Below are positions 1 to 10,288 of a stretch of 64,000 nt of DNA, piece by piece. The DNA is from Bicyclus anynana (lineage: Eukaryota > Arthropoda > Insecta > Lepidoptera > Nymphalidae). The notes below the pieces were generated by a model, which saw only the letters and a list, made by a program, of their open reading frames with translations, searched no databases and was not told where the DNA came from. The translations under genes were made by a program, and so were the position numbers. Where the stretch lies: positions 9,082,442 through 9,146,441 of the forward strand of contig NC_069102.1 in NCBI RefSeq assembly GCF_947172395.1, read 5' to 3'. Position 1 is the first letter of the stretch. Each line of letters starts with the position of its first letter.

Positions 1-174
1 AAATTAAAAGCTTTTGATTAAATAGACAAAAAGGAAATAGTTTATAATCGTGTGTACATGATCTAAATAATGATAAAAAATAACATGACATACGTAATGA
101 TAATAAGCATCCAAGCTTCAGTAATTCTAGAGACGCGTATTGTATGAGGAGGTTATTCATTTTGGAGCCCTGAT

Positions 175-300
175 GGCCTATTTACTATTTTGCTCTTTAT
201 TATCAAACTAATAAAATAAAAATAAATTGAGAAATGTCTTCTATATACTCTGTGACATTTGTTACATACTATTACATACGTCTAAGATAGTGAATTAGCC
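175..300. mobile_element. MITE-G copy (short inverted-repeat element)
   Basis: The left end reads GGCCTATTTACTATTTTG and runs into a TTTATTATCAA motif. The right end reads GATAGTGAATTAGCC, roughly the reverse complement of the left end. The same terminal sequences occur at 10544-10734 and, on one side only, at 59780. The interior is short and noncoding. The inverted ends mark it as a non-autonomous DNA element; the superfamily cannot be told because no clear target duplication is visible. Confidence 0.55.
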
Positions 301-1853
301 TGCAGACCTCCGGTGCTTGGGCACCCAATAATCCCGCAATGATATTTTACACACATTTGTATTATTAACATTTTTAAAAAGTATAAATATATACATAAAA
401 ATAAATATAAAAAATAGGTATTATAAAACATAGATATTCTGTGTAAGTTTTTGAGAGGTTCATCGTATTGCGGCTCAGACCAATTATTGTATAGGACTTG
501 CCTTGCTAGACGTTTCTGTCAAAGTATATGATCAACGATCTAATGCGATTATAAAAACTGTCTCTATATAATCGATGTTAAATAGTTGTAATCGTGTTCG
601 TCGGTTGAAGAGCTCCGTAAAAATACCTTTCCGTGTAATTGAATGGTGTAAAAAACGGGCAAAAACTTCTAATTTAGTATAAGATATCTACCAAATGTAA
701 ACTCGTTTTCCTCAGAAAATGACAGACAATTTTGTTCGTGACTATGAGTGCGATACAGGTCCTTCTTTAATTGATCTGAGTATTGCAGCTAACCAATGAA
801 ATTTATTTTCAACTCACGCATAAGTAGTTACCACACGATGCTCGTCTCAAAAACCCACCCTGTATAAGTGATGTCACAAAAAAGCATTTTACAGAAAATA
901 CAGTGTCATTTAGTTCAAATATGCGAGGTGTCTCATCCGATTAAGTGCCACAACCTTATCTGGCCCAGGTTCTCATTTTGAGTCTATGTTTTTTTCATAT
1001 TATGTTTTGCAGAATGGCGATCTCCGAGAAGTTACTTCCAGTTCCAGTATCTACTTACAGTTTTGGCAATCGGATCAGAAAAGTTTGTGGCACTATACGA
1101 TCTTCTATACTTCCATTCTTCTCTCTTCTTTTTCTTTCTTCTTCCGCTGCACGTGATGCTATTCTTCTTGTTAGCTACGTGTATTCTCAAGCAATAACAT
1201 CTCGTAATATGTGTTAATTCCCCAAGAATACGCGTGACCTCCAAGTTAGAATTTTCTTCACAATCATCGGGCTTCAACAAGCAATACTGGTAACTGTCCT
1301 GTCCTCTCCTGTTACTTGGGTGTTGTACCTCCTGAGACTTTCTCCATCATCTGGTAATGGGGAAAGTTTCACAAGTTACGACACCAGACTTCGTGGTCCC
1401 GTCTTCGTATTACATATGTTGACACGTTTTCTTTAGATAATTAGCACTAACGTATGCGTAGGCGACTACAGAACTACTTTGTTTTGATACAAATAGTCGC
1501 TCTGTAGCCGGCTACAGAATACAAGCTGTGTTCCAGACTTCGTCACGCGGACAAACAAACGGACAGCAGACACACATTCGCATTTACAATACATAATATA
1601 TATAATATCTACAAAATTATAATATATTGAATTATAAACAAAAACGAAAATTAGTATACAAAATCAAAATGTAGACACATAACAATATAATGTAACAATA
1701 ATAATTTAACATATACAGAATGACTTCGCACGCATTCCAGATAACAACAATACAGTTTACGTAGGTATATGTAATATGTATATTATACAGGGTGCTCCGT
1801 AATTGATAGATAAAACGCATTTTGTAAATTTAGGCAAGTAGGCATTGATTTGA
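301..1853. other. Unannotated AT-rich stretch
   Basis: No recognisable gene or repeat. Two open frames on opposite strands (945-1217 and 1032-1280) overlap the same bases, have no domain or composition signal, and look like chance. Confidence 0.5.
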
Positions 1854-2110
1854 TCAACCCATAATCAGCTCACTGCTGAGCTCGAGTCTCCTCTCAAAAT
1901 GAGAGGGGTAAGGCCAATCGTCCACCACGCTGGCCCAATGCGGATTGGCAGACTTCACATAACCAGGGAATTACGAAAATTCTTTGGTATGCAGGTTTCC
2001 TCACGATGTTATTCCTTTACCATTAGAGACACGTGATATTTAATTTTTTTAAATGCACACAATTGAAAAGTTGAAGGTGCATGCCCCGAACCGGATTCGT
2101 ACCCACACGT
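1854..2110 (-). mobile_element. SINE-A, 5'-truncated
   Basis: A minus-strand copy of the tRNA-derived SINE. The tail-proximal block (ACCCATATTCGGCTCACTGC type), the CCACGCTGGCCCAATGCGGA block and the ACACGTGATATTTAATT block are all present. It ends inside the tRNA-like head just past the B-box-like GGATTCG, so the A-box side is missing. Confidence 0.85.
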
Positions 2111-3334
2111 AATAATAAATTTTGATGAAATGGTTGGAATATGGACACTTTAACTTTTTTGTTCATGAAAATTAAGCACCTCCCATAAGCTTTGTAACTA
2201 CAAAGAGTAGACACAAGTTGTATACCAATCTACAAACCTCAATAAGTGTACAAGTTTTTAAAGTGATACACTTATCTAAGTTTCATACATTTTTTTACAG
2301 GACCGTCGGGCAGAATCGGGCCGTCTGAATGAAATAAAAATAATTATTTCACTCAGAGTTTCTCTTACAAAACAAATAAAACATTATTTATCAAATATAG
2401 TATTGGTAATTTAATTTGTAATGTTTTAGAAAAACCAGATCTTTGAAATATTAATCACAACTACTGCATTAAAAAAACTGATTCAAGATGGTAAGATTCG
2501 AAAATCCGAAAAAAATATATAACGTACCCTAGGGTATATATCTATCATTTGCGTTTAATCCAATAATTACCGGACATCCTGTATATACATATAGGTATAT
2601 ATTTGGTACTTTGAATAACACAGCAATAAGATCCATATTTTAGAGAAATATTACACTTATTTATTAGTACTTATTATAAACAAAGTTGGCAAAAATTGAT
2701 TAATTATAACAAAATGCGAAAGAAATTTAAACATCAGCTATTTAGATTTATTATTATGTCTATTTGAAATAATAATAAAATAATATTATATGTCTAGACA
2801 TACTACATGTCAAACAAAATGTCAACCGATAGCAGCGGAGTAGTCCCAGTCCCCTTTCTTTCGTTTCGATGCAACGAAATTTCTGGTTGCACTACTATTG
2901 GTTGATATTTGTCTATTTCTTTTAACGACACGTTGTTTTGTCGCAGACTATGAGTAAACAATAACATATACAAATATCATAAATGCAGTCTAGACTCAGA
3001 CTAACTACCTTCAATTGGACTTGTATCGCACTCAAATTTACCAACAGAATTGTCTTCGTATTTTGAGGCGGACGAGGTAAACTCACACATCCAAAATATT
3101 TAACACCAATAAAAATATCCCGTGTCATTACACTACACACAACTATAAATTTTAATACACACATGTGTAATTTTTACACAGTGAAAAATCGTTTCTGAAG
3201 ACGCAGTTAGATCATGATCATATAGTTTTGATAGACCTCTAGCGAAGCAGGTCCTATAGAAGGTAGTTGGTCTGAGTGTCTCGATAAAACAAACCAATAA
3301 ACAAAAATTAGAACACTGTTTCTACTTATCCATT
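2111..3334. other. Mostly unannotated, with two short inverted repeats
   Basis: No gene is recognised. Two imperfect inverted repeats are visible: 2822-2844 with 2891-2905 (TCAACC...ATAG type ends), and 2992-3012 with 3259-3280 (GACTCAGACTAACTACCTTC against its near complement). Either could be a worn MITE. A small GC-rich patch follows an acceptor-like TTTTTTTACAG at 2290-2300. Confidence 0.4.
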
Positions 3335-3481
3335 TCAATTTATCCGGGTCATGTCCCGGACGGAGTTGAGTAGGGCAGCACTAATCGCCGGGTTGTTTGC
3401 CGCGGCACGCGCCTCCGGCCTAGGCCCGTAATCCGGCTGCCCGGACATCCGGGTGAGCCGGTCTCGCTGCACCGGATTTAG
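3335..3481 (-). CDS. Candidate terminal coding exon, product unidentified
   Basis: On the minus strand a pyrimidine-rich tract ends in TTTCGTTCGCAG, a good splice acceptor, and is followed by 48 open codons and a TGA at 3335-3337. The translation begins LNPVQRDRLT, passes through GQPDYGPRPEARAAANNP and ends NSVRDMTRIN. The segment is strikingly GC-rich against AT-rich flanks and the exon would start in phase 0. The same frame is open for 12 more codons upstream of the acceptor, then hits TAA. I do not recognise the protein; the residues look polar and partly disordered. No partner exon or close minus-strand polyadenylation signal is seen. Alternatives are a fragment of a retroelement coding region or a chance GC island. 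The exon reading is inference. Confidence 0.35.
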   Translation of the reverse strand, partial: LNPVQRDRLTRMSGQPDYGPRPEARAAANNPAISAALLNSVRDMTRIN

Positions 3482-3930
3482 CTGCGAACGAAACAGACAC
3501 ACGGTTGATTGTCGAGATTAAACCGTAAGTCTCCGTTTTAGTGGGCTTTGGTACGTTTGCACGTTCCGTTTTATCCACGCTTCGGGAATCTACTGGATTG
3601 TGGCGTGCGAATATTTATGGAAGTTTTCTTTGGACCGGTCTCATACAGATACTCAGGGGTTTACAGTTGGCTACAATAATTATTATTAGTTCACAATCTA
3701 AATGGAAACAATCAAATATTGTTTGACGTCTTCTTCATCAAGCCACGTTCAACAAACTAATCAAATTATTTTACAAAAACGTAATATTTGACAAAAATTT
3801 TGATCGTCAAAAAGTTCATTATTAAAATGTTAATTTTGTGTAAGGAAAAGTGTAATATGTTCATTAAAACACTTATTAACTACGTAATGCCCTTACCGGC
3901 TGAATTACATCAGTAAGTTTGTTTTTTGAC
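3482..3930. other. Unannotated; would be intron if the exon at 3335-3481 is real
   Basis: The stretch is AT-rich apart from its first bases. The plus-strand frame 3541-3726 has no conventional ATG at its start and no recognisable motif. No other coding block or repeat is seen. Confidence 0.4.
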
Positions 3931-4254
3931 AGCCTCCGTGGCGCAGTGGTATGCACGGTGGATTTACAAGACGGAGGTCCTGGGTTCGATCCCCGGCTGG
4001 GCAGATTGAGATTTTCTTAATTGGTCCAGGTCTGGCTGGTGGGAGGCTTCGGCCGTGGCTAGTTACCACCATACCGGCAAAGACGTACCGCCAAGCGTTT
4101 TAGCGTTCCGGTACGATGCCGTGTAGAAACCGAAAGGGGTGTGGATTTTAATCCTCCTCCTAACAATTTAGCCCGCTTCCATCTTAGACTGCATCATCAC
4201 TTACCATCAGGTGAGATTGTAGTCAAGGGCTAACTTGTAAAAAATAAAAAAAAA
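3931..4254 (+). mobile_element. SINE-D, full length
   Basis: The head is tRNA-like: GTGGCGCAGTGGTATGC resembles an A box, and GGTTCGATCCCC about 45 bases later resembles a B box, together forming a pol III internal promoter. The unique body follows (GTGGCTAGTTACCACC, GTTCCGGTACGATGCCGTG, CATCATCACTTACCATCAGG) and it ends GGGCTAACTTGTAA plus an A-rich tail to 4254. This is the best reference copy in the window. The A-rich tail separates it from SINE-A, which ends in (GAT)n. No clean target duplication is seen. Confidence 0.88.
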
Positions 4255-4263
4255 GTTCCTTTA

Positions 4264-4395
4264 ATTATTCTGTAACGATATTTTTATAACTTGATAGTGT
4301 GAGCTTCGTGTTCGTCCTTCTATCTGTTTCTCTATTGTGTTAGAGAGAGATAGAAAATCACACCGAGTTATGAAAACATAATTACAGAATAGCGT
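4264..4395. mobile_element. MITE-I copy
   Basis: It begins ATTCTGTAACGATATTTTTAT and ends AAAACATAATTACAGAATAGC, which are inverted relative to each other. The middle holds a hairpin-prone block (CTATCTGTTTCTCTATTGTG against AGAGAGAGATAG). Related copies lie at 23925-24045, 41209-41446 and 49010-49100. Confidence 0.6.
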
Positions 4396-4518
4396 TACAG
4401 TACCGGCTCAAAAGCTAGAAAATAGTTATTCTGATTAAGAAAATTCCAAAGTAAATGTACACACAAAAGAACTGAACCATTCATGATGTTATACGCTAAG
4501 CAATAGTTATTTAAGTAT

Positions 4519-4801
4519 CATCATTTTCATCATTATCAACCCATTATCGGTCACTACTGAGCTCGAGTCTCTCTAAGAATGAAAGAGGTTAGACCAATAG
4601 TCCACCACGCTGGCCCAATGCGAATTGGCAGACTTCACACACGCAGAGAATTAAAAAAATTCTCTGGTATGCTCACGATGTTTATCATTTATCTTTTTGA
4701 GACACGTGATATTTAAATTACTTAAAATGGACACAACTGAAAAGTTGGAGGTGCATGCCCCGAACGGAGGCAGAGATCATATCCACTGGGCTATCACGGC
4801 T
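4519..4801 (-). mobile_element. SINE-A with internal deletion in the head
   Basis: A minus-strand copy running from the ATC-rich tail to the GGGCTATCACGGCT head. About 30 bases covering the B-box-like segment are missing between GCATGCCCCGAAC and GGAGGCAGAG, so its internal promoter should be dead. Confidence 0.85.
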
Positions 4802-5165
4802 CACTGTCTGCTTTGTCACTTAATAACAGTTACTAACCCTTATTCTCCAAATCATGGCGAGTAGTTAACGAGGGAGGGCAACAAAAGACACCTTCTTCCC
4901 GCAACCCAGCGCCGGCAAGGGCTCAACAATCGGATATCAAACGCTGCTTTATCCGCCGCGCGCCATCTCGCCTTTGATCCACCGCCGCTTTGAAGTGCCG
5001 CCTTTGTGAAACCTGCACAAATTGAGATAATGTTAGAACACTATTTTTCTATTATATTACAGGGATTCCCGGATATTATAATAGTATATTCTCGTGCGTC
5101 TGAGCATATTAAACCATCAGTCCATGTAATGGTTACATGTAACATTATCACCAGGGCATTTAACC
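4802..5165. other. GC-rich patch, no confirmed feature
   Basis: Bases around 4860-5000 are GC-rich (CGCCGGCAAGGG, CCGCCGCGCGCCATC). On the minus strand an acceptor-like GTGCAG is followed by about 29 open codons, too weak to call an exon. Confidence 0.35.
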
Positions 5166-5344
5166 ATGTGGCTCATCGATTCTCTTTCTACAAACGCTTC
5201 GAAAACTAAAGAAACGAACGATAAAAAGGCAGATCCGAACGATAATTTAATCGCGTGATTTGTCGATAACGATTGTTATTCCCATATATTTTATCTACTT
5301 TTAGAAGCGTTTGCGATTGTAGAAAGAGATTCGATGCGCCACCT
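5166..5344. mobile_element. MITE-H copy
   Basis: The left arm is GTGGCTCATCGATTCTCTTT, then CTACAAACGCTTCGAAAA. The right arm is its near reverse complement, ending AGAAAGAGATTCGATGCGCC. The arms are about 40 bp around a noncoding centre. Same family as 9891-10069 and 38851-39034. Confidence 0.65.
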
Positions 5345-5520
5345 AACTACAGGCCCTGATTTGACTAGCATGGTCAAAGTAAGATTTAAATCGCCTCTCC
5401 TTTGTATAGAAAAGTCTGGTTTGAAGGAAACTATTAAAAATTTGCGATACTATTATATCAAGTGCCTCTTTTTGGTAATTCCTAAACATTTGACATACTA
5501 ACTGCTTTTAATTACAAATA

Positions 5521-5637
5521 ATGGTAGCTGTCTACATATACGCATCGTACGTATCGGGCGCATCACACAAAACTGATTTAAATTTTACAGTAGATTCGTG
5601 CGATCCGTACGATGCGGATATATGGACGCCTATCATA
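5521..5637. mobile_element. MITE-K copy
   Basis: It starts ATGGTAGCTGTCTACATATA and ends TATATGGACGCCTATCAT, inverted relative to each other. A longer relative lies at 53179-53383. The open frame beginning at 5521 is a by-product of these ends and is not called as a gene. Confidence 0.55.
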
Positions 5638-6031
5638 AATGGCATACTAAATGATATAAAGAAAAAAGGAAAAGCAAAAACTAATTGTTTGAAACATCGC
5701 AAATGAAACGTTCCGCTGAAAAATGAAAAGGAAAGAAACGGGGCATAGTGGAAGATTTACCGTCCGACACAGCAGACGGCGGTGCACAAAGACAGCCATA
5801 AATATGGAGTAGGTACAATTAGAAGCAAACTGTCTGGCGGTTAGTGGCCACCTGTTGGAAACTAAGAAACTACGTACTCTCTACCGCACGCCATTTCCGC
5901 TACTTGTGGAGAGGATTTTGTTTTAGATTCGTTGTGAGTTTCAGCTTATAAGTAAGTGGTTAATATTATATTCTTATTGGTTCACAATGTGCCAACAGTC
6001 ATTATAAAATGAGGTACGATTAAGACTATCA
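5638..6031. other. Unannotated
   Basis: Nothing recognised between the MITE-K copy and the next SINE. Confidence 0.5.
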
Positions 6032-6322
6032 AATGACCTCTGCCTCCGATACCGGAGGGTGGCGCTTCGAATCCGGTTCGGGGCATGCACCTCCAACTTT
6101 TCAGTTATGTGCATTGAAATTAAATATCACGTGTCACAAACGATGAAGGAAAAACATCGTGAGGATACCTGCATACCAGAAATTTTTCTTAATTATCTGC
6201 GTGTGTAAAGTCTGCCAATCCGCATTAGGCCAGCGTGGTGGACTATTTGGCCTAACCCCTCTCATTTTGTGAGGTGACTCTGAATCAGCAGTGAGCTGAA
6301 TATGGGTTGATGATGATGATGA
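6032..6322 (+). mobile_element. SINE-A, 5'-truncated
   Basis: It begins within the head at TGACCTCTGCCTCCGATACC, so the A box is lost, keeps the B-box-like TTCGAATCCGG and the whole body, and ends ATATGGG followed by (TGA)n. Confidence 0.88.
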
Positions 6323-7129
6323 AATCTGTCTATCGCAGGCTTTTTAAACAAACACTACTAAACTAAACGCTTATTGCTTGAAAGGGTATTTAACATAAAA
6401 CACATTGGTAGAATTCTACTTGTAAAACCAAGGAAAAGAGTAGTTGTTCTTTCCCAATAAAACAACTCAGCCTATAAAAGCCAAAAACTATTTCTTTTTA
6501 CACCATTCATTTAGACCCATTCAAAAGTTGTAAAGTACCTATCCGATATATTGTCTTGTATTAAAAAAAATCTGATGGAAGACTTTGTCTCGTCTACAAA
6601 ATAAATCCCAGACAACAAAACTTGGAAGTTAGAATACTATAAGTATATCAGCCATTTTTCCTCAATGTAATAAGCAAAAGTAAAAGCGCCCACAATACGT
6701 CCTGAGGCGGACGGTCGCACAAAGCGAAATTAATTTTAAAATACACCAAAAGAAATTAACTTTCAGCCGGAGACTGAGGGTAGGTGAAACTTTTGAACGA
6801 GGGAACACTCGAAAGACTTAAAAATAATAAAGCGGACATTAATGTGGACAATCCCGCCTTTATTTTGTTCCTTTATTACCGTGGGTGGAAACATGCTTTT
6901 TGTGTATTGTTCGAAAATACAATGCCGCGCTGAAACATATTTTGAGGGATATTTTGTTATTTATAGAAGCTTAAGTTGTAATAAAATAAATATAAATTAG
7001 CCCATCCGTAACAAGCAGCGTAATCATTATTTTTTTATGTATTTTAAATTGTATCGAAATTATAAATGGTGTTTGGCTTTATAAGTTATTAAAAAGGAAA
7101 CAATTAGGAACAATTTGTTTTTAATACGT
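6323..7129. other. Unannotated AT-rich stretch
   Basis: No gene, repeat family or GC island recognised. Confidence 0.5.
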
Positions 7130-7201
7130 CATTATTTTTTTAAACTTATTTTTATAAATAGTAATCTCACTATTTATAAAAATAAGTTTAAAAAAATAAT
7201 G
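7130..7201. repeat. Perfect palindrome, 33-bp arms
   Basis: Left arm 7130-7162 and right arm 7169-7201 are exact reverse complements around the six-base spacer AATCTC. The arms are nearly all A/T (they start CATTATTTTTTTAAAC). Transcription from either side would give a fully paired stem. It is not part of any repeat family seen elsewhere in the window. Confidence 0.9.
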
Positions 7202-7332
7202 ATTACTCTTCAGTCAGTTTCTTACGAGACAATTGTCGGTAAAAAGTCTCAAAGATTTCATTTTTAGCTCGTCAACTATAAAGACAATTTTTTTTTGAAA
7301 TGATTAATTATGACGTCAAAGTCACTCAGCTG

Positions 7333-7544
7333 GCGATGGAGCGAGCTATGCTAGGAGTTTCTCTGCATGATCGAATCAGGAATGAGGAGATCCACAGAGC
7401 GCAGTGTTGGTCGACCCCCCACTAGGTGGATTGAGGATATCAAGCGGGTTGCAGGGAGCCGCTGGGTGCTGGCGGCTCGAGATCGTTGTGTTTGGAGGTC
7501 CATGCAAGAGGCCTATGTCCAGCAGTGGACGTCTATCGGCTGAT
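7333..7544 (+). mobile_element. LINE-B 3' fragment with internal deletion
   Basis: The 3' end of a non-LTR retrotransposon polyprotein. The plus strand reads MERAMLGVSLHDRIRNEEI in one frame, then after a deletion the GRPPTRW-like region and the terminal segment ending GTCCAGCAGTGGACGTCTAT plus CGGCTGA. The GWSTP/GRPP and QQWTSIG-like endings are the familiar C-terminus of lepidopteran endonuclease-reverse transcriptases. Compared with 40270-40960, a stretch between RNEEI and the CGCAGTGTTGGTCGACC segment is missing. No (GAT)n tail remains. Defective. Confidence 0.8.
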
Positions 7545-8193
7545 AAGGTAATTGTGACGTAACATTCACCTAACACAGATTTATAGTGTGATATTTACAG
7601 GTAATACCAACAAATGTTAACCAGGTATAAAAACCGAATATAAAATGAACAAAAAATTAGAAACAACAACTTTCCCAGACTACAAGTTTAATGTCCTCCT
7701 TGCTGAAGTAATCAAAAGATTTGTTATAATTAAATTTCGGATGCAGTAGTCGGGAATGATCATTTTCCCGGCGTTAAGCGTTGCCATAATTCAGGACGTT
7801 TTAATTTTCCAAAGCTACGACGCTCCCCGCGGTGCGCTTAAGAAGTCTAGAACATTACAGACTAATTTTTATATATCTTTTTACAGGAGCAGGATAATCG
7901 AACTGCCAATCTCAACGTAGAACAAAGGAGACCGGATAAAGTGGAACTAATAAGAAACTTTCATATTCTATGATAGCTTTGTGTAAAGGGGAAATTTAAA
8001 TAGCTTCTGGGTTTGATGTAAGCTTTGCTTAGAATGTGTTTGGGGAAAGGACAATACAAGTTTTCTAATAGCTAGTTTTTATTGATTTAATATTTTTTTT
8101 GTTTGTAGGTAATTTAAGGTTTTGATATTAATATCAAGTGGACCATTTGCTTGATCTATCAAATATTAGATAATATAAACAAAATGAACAATA
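7545..8193. other. Unannotated, with one weak exon-like segment
   Basis: An acceptor-like TATCTTTTTACAG ending at 7886 is followed on the plus strand by 28 open codons (EQDNRTANLN... ending FHIL) and a TGA at 7971-7973. In AT-rich DNA this may be chance. Nothing else is recognised. Confidence 0.35.
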
Positions 8194-8681
8194 CTAACGC
8201 CATACTCTAGGAGTACTGTTTACGAACAAAAAAAAATAAAAATTAGAGTAGAAACCGCATGTCATTTCATAACTTTTTTAAATTATGTATTGTTGTTTTA
8301 TAAAATATTATTGAATGAATGAATGAATGAAATGTACTTTATTGTACACCAAAAAGAATAATAACAAGCAAGAAAATAACTTAAAAACGAATGTACAATT
8401 TGGCGGCCTTATCGCTATGAGCGATCAATTCCAGACAACCAATCGAAAAATAGAAAATAAATACAAAGAATAATGAATAACATACACATAAAAAGAATTA
8501 TTCAAAATATAGTAACTATATCTAATTGTTATAAGCTAATTAATCAAATGTATAAAATGTATATAAATTTAAGAACAAGTTATCTAAAATTATTATTAGG
8601 TGTGAAATGACTAGCAATTTATACCCATTTTTAATTTGTTTGTTGGTAAACAGTACTCCTCCAGTATGGCTTTATTATAGT
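8194..8681. mobile_element. Inverted-repeat element carrying a LINE tail
   Basis: Left arm 8194-8230 (GCCATACTCTAGGAGTACTG then TTTACGAACAAA) matches the reverse complement of right arm 8636-8681 with few mismatches. The arms enclose about 400 bp that includes the separate LINE 3' end at 8312-8450. This looks like a MITE-like unit later hit by a LINE insertion. Confidence 0.5.
8312..8450 (-). mobile_element. LINE 3' end with (CATT)n tail
   Basis: On the minus strand the sequence runs from TTGTCTGGAATTGATCGCTC through GCGATAAGGCCGCCAAATTG to GGTGTACAATAAAGTACATT and then repeated CATT units (TGAATGAATGAATGAA on the plus strand). I recognise this as the common 3' terminus of a lepidopteran non-LTR element. 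Only untranslated sequence is present. Confidence 0.55.
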
Positions 8682-8926
8682 AGACGCTTTTTAATGGTCT
8701 TAAATTGTTCATCGTTCTAATAGATTGAAATAAATTATCAATAAAGAAAAATATTAAGATAGCTGTAGTTACTTTGTATTATGTACTTTGTTTAAAGTAC
8801 ATAACATTTTATAGTGTTAATGAGTATTTAAATGATAAAAAAGCTTAGTGTTAAACTGTATTATACGACTGTGTGCTTAGTTTTAAATAAGTTTGTAAAA
8901 TGGTGATAAATAAAAAAAATAAACAT

Positions 8927-9132
8927 TGGCTGAGTTTGTTGTGGGCTCTTCTCGGACCAAGGCGCGTTTGGTACCCTCGTAACTTTATTTTTAAGTTTTC
9001 GAATGATTATTATCACCATTATCTTAAGTTTAATATTATTTTTATCTGATATTTATCTGACGTTTCGAAAGAGGTTGTAAACTAAGCCTATTTGAAATAA
9101 ATTAATTTTGACTTTTGACTTTAACTTTGACA
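8927..9132 (+). mobile_element. LINE-M 3' end
   Basis: It begins GGCTGAGTTTGTTGTGGGCT, continues CTTCTCGGACCAAGGCGCGT, and ends CCTATTTGAAATAAATTAAT followed by TTTGAC-type units. Partial relatives are at 9855-9885 (minus), 17797-17916 and 59654-59735. This is a noncoding 3' tail of a non-LTR retrotransposon; the reverse transcriptase region is absent. Confidence 0.6.
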
Positions 9133-9460
9133 TCATATTTTTTGTTATAAATATTTGAATACAAAATATACCAAGGTACATACAGCATCTTCTGTTTTAT
9201 TTCCAGAAAACTGTAGATGCATAATAATATTCTAACTACACCAATATACAAGAGAACAGTTAATTAACAACTGGTCATTTGACTCTCAATTCTTATTAGC
9301 ATGTAAATTAACCGTCTTAGCGAAGGTTCTTTACCTTTTACCTTAACCACCTTGTTTAATTTAACTTTTTATGAATAAGTGCTTCGATCTTTGACGCAAC
9401 CGCTTTGTAATTATGAAAGTTTTTGTTAGGTGAGAAAATGATAATAATAGGTTCGTCCGT
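9133..9460. other. Unannotated
   Basis: Nothing recognised. Confidence 0.5.
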
Positions 9461-9533
9461 TATCAACCCATATTCGGCTCACTGCTGAGCTCGAGTCTCC
9501 TCTCAGAATGAGAGGGATTAGGCGTTAGTCCAT
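9461..9533 (-). mobile_element. SINE-A tail fragment
   Basis: Only the last ~70 bases of the SINE are present: TATCAACCCATATTCGGCTC through TCAGAATGAGAGGGATTAGG. The copy is strongly truncated at its 5' side, as expected from incomplete reverse transcription. Confidence 0.75.
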
Positions 9534-9854
9534 CCCTCTCAATAATAGGTTAATAAACTTATAATATTTTGTGGAAAAAGGCTATCAATGTAGTTTCCCC
9601 ATTATTTTATTTTCTAAAACGAAGTAAATATTTTTATAAAAGTTAAAAATTACAATCATTTATTATTGTAATTATTTTCTTAGTAAGTTATATCCCCTCT
9701 TTTAAAAGAAGGATGGCCTGTTCCTTTAGTAGGCCCTTGAAATTGACTGATAATGATGATGAAGAATTCACAAAATACAGCACTTTTGAAACGTCAAATT
9801 ATGTCATGATTTAATGGTGGTATGAAATAGTCGAACACCTAAAATTCCAGGCTT

Positions 9855-9885
9855 CAGTCCGAGAAGAGCCTACAAACTCAGCCAA
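9855..9885 (-). mobile_element. LINE-M tail fragment
   Basis: The minus strand reads GGCTGAGTTTGTAGGCTCTT then CTCGGAC, matching the start of the LINE-M tail at 8927. It ends a few bases before MITE-H. Confidence 0.5.
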
Positions 9886-9890
9886 ACCCC

Positions 9891-10069
9891 CCTAGCCAAG
9901 AGACATGTCAATTCTGTTTCTACGATCGCTAACGTTTCGAAAACTACAAAAATATATGTGAATGACAGATCTTGATCACGTAAACTGTCGATAGCAAATG
10001 TCATTCATCTTTCTAGTTTTCGAAGCGTTAGCGATCGTAGAAAGAGAATCGACGTGCTACTTGGCTAGG
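9891..10069. mobile_element. MITE-H, best-preserved copy
   Basis: The left terminus CCTAGCCAAGAGACATGTCA continues to GATCGCTAACGTTTCGAAAA. The right terminus is its near reverse complement, ending GTGCTACTTGGCTAGG. The inverted repeats are about 54 bp with a ~70-bp noncoding centre. The runs CCC and GGG just outside could be part of the ends. No target duplication can be fixed. Confidence 0.7.
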
Positions 10070-10288
10070 TGGGAAGGTATATTCATTTGACTTGGAGCGT
10101 GTTTATTCATTTTTCATTACAGCTCGATAGAGCAGTTTGCGGACCGTTTTGCGGTTCATTAGCATTTTAATTAGCTGTCAAGTCTCAGACAACACCTGTG
10201 TCTCCCGACTCTTTGCCGGAAACTGCATCGCTGTTCATTTCTTGGCGAACGTCTTTCTAACCAATTAGTGGAATTACATCGATAATAA

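Noticed and set aside
945..1280. Overlapping open frames on both strands
   Set aside because: They cover the same bases on opposite strands, lack domains and splice context, and are of a length expected by chance.
3931..4010. tRNA gene at the head of SINE-D
   Set aside because: The A and B boxes are tRNA-like but the acceptor arms do not pair and the sequence runs straight into SINE body.
5521..5706. Open frame starting ATGGTAGCTGTC
   Set aside because: The start and middle are the inverted ends of MITE-K.
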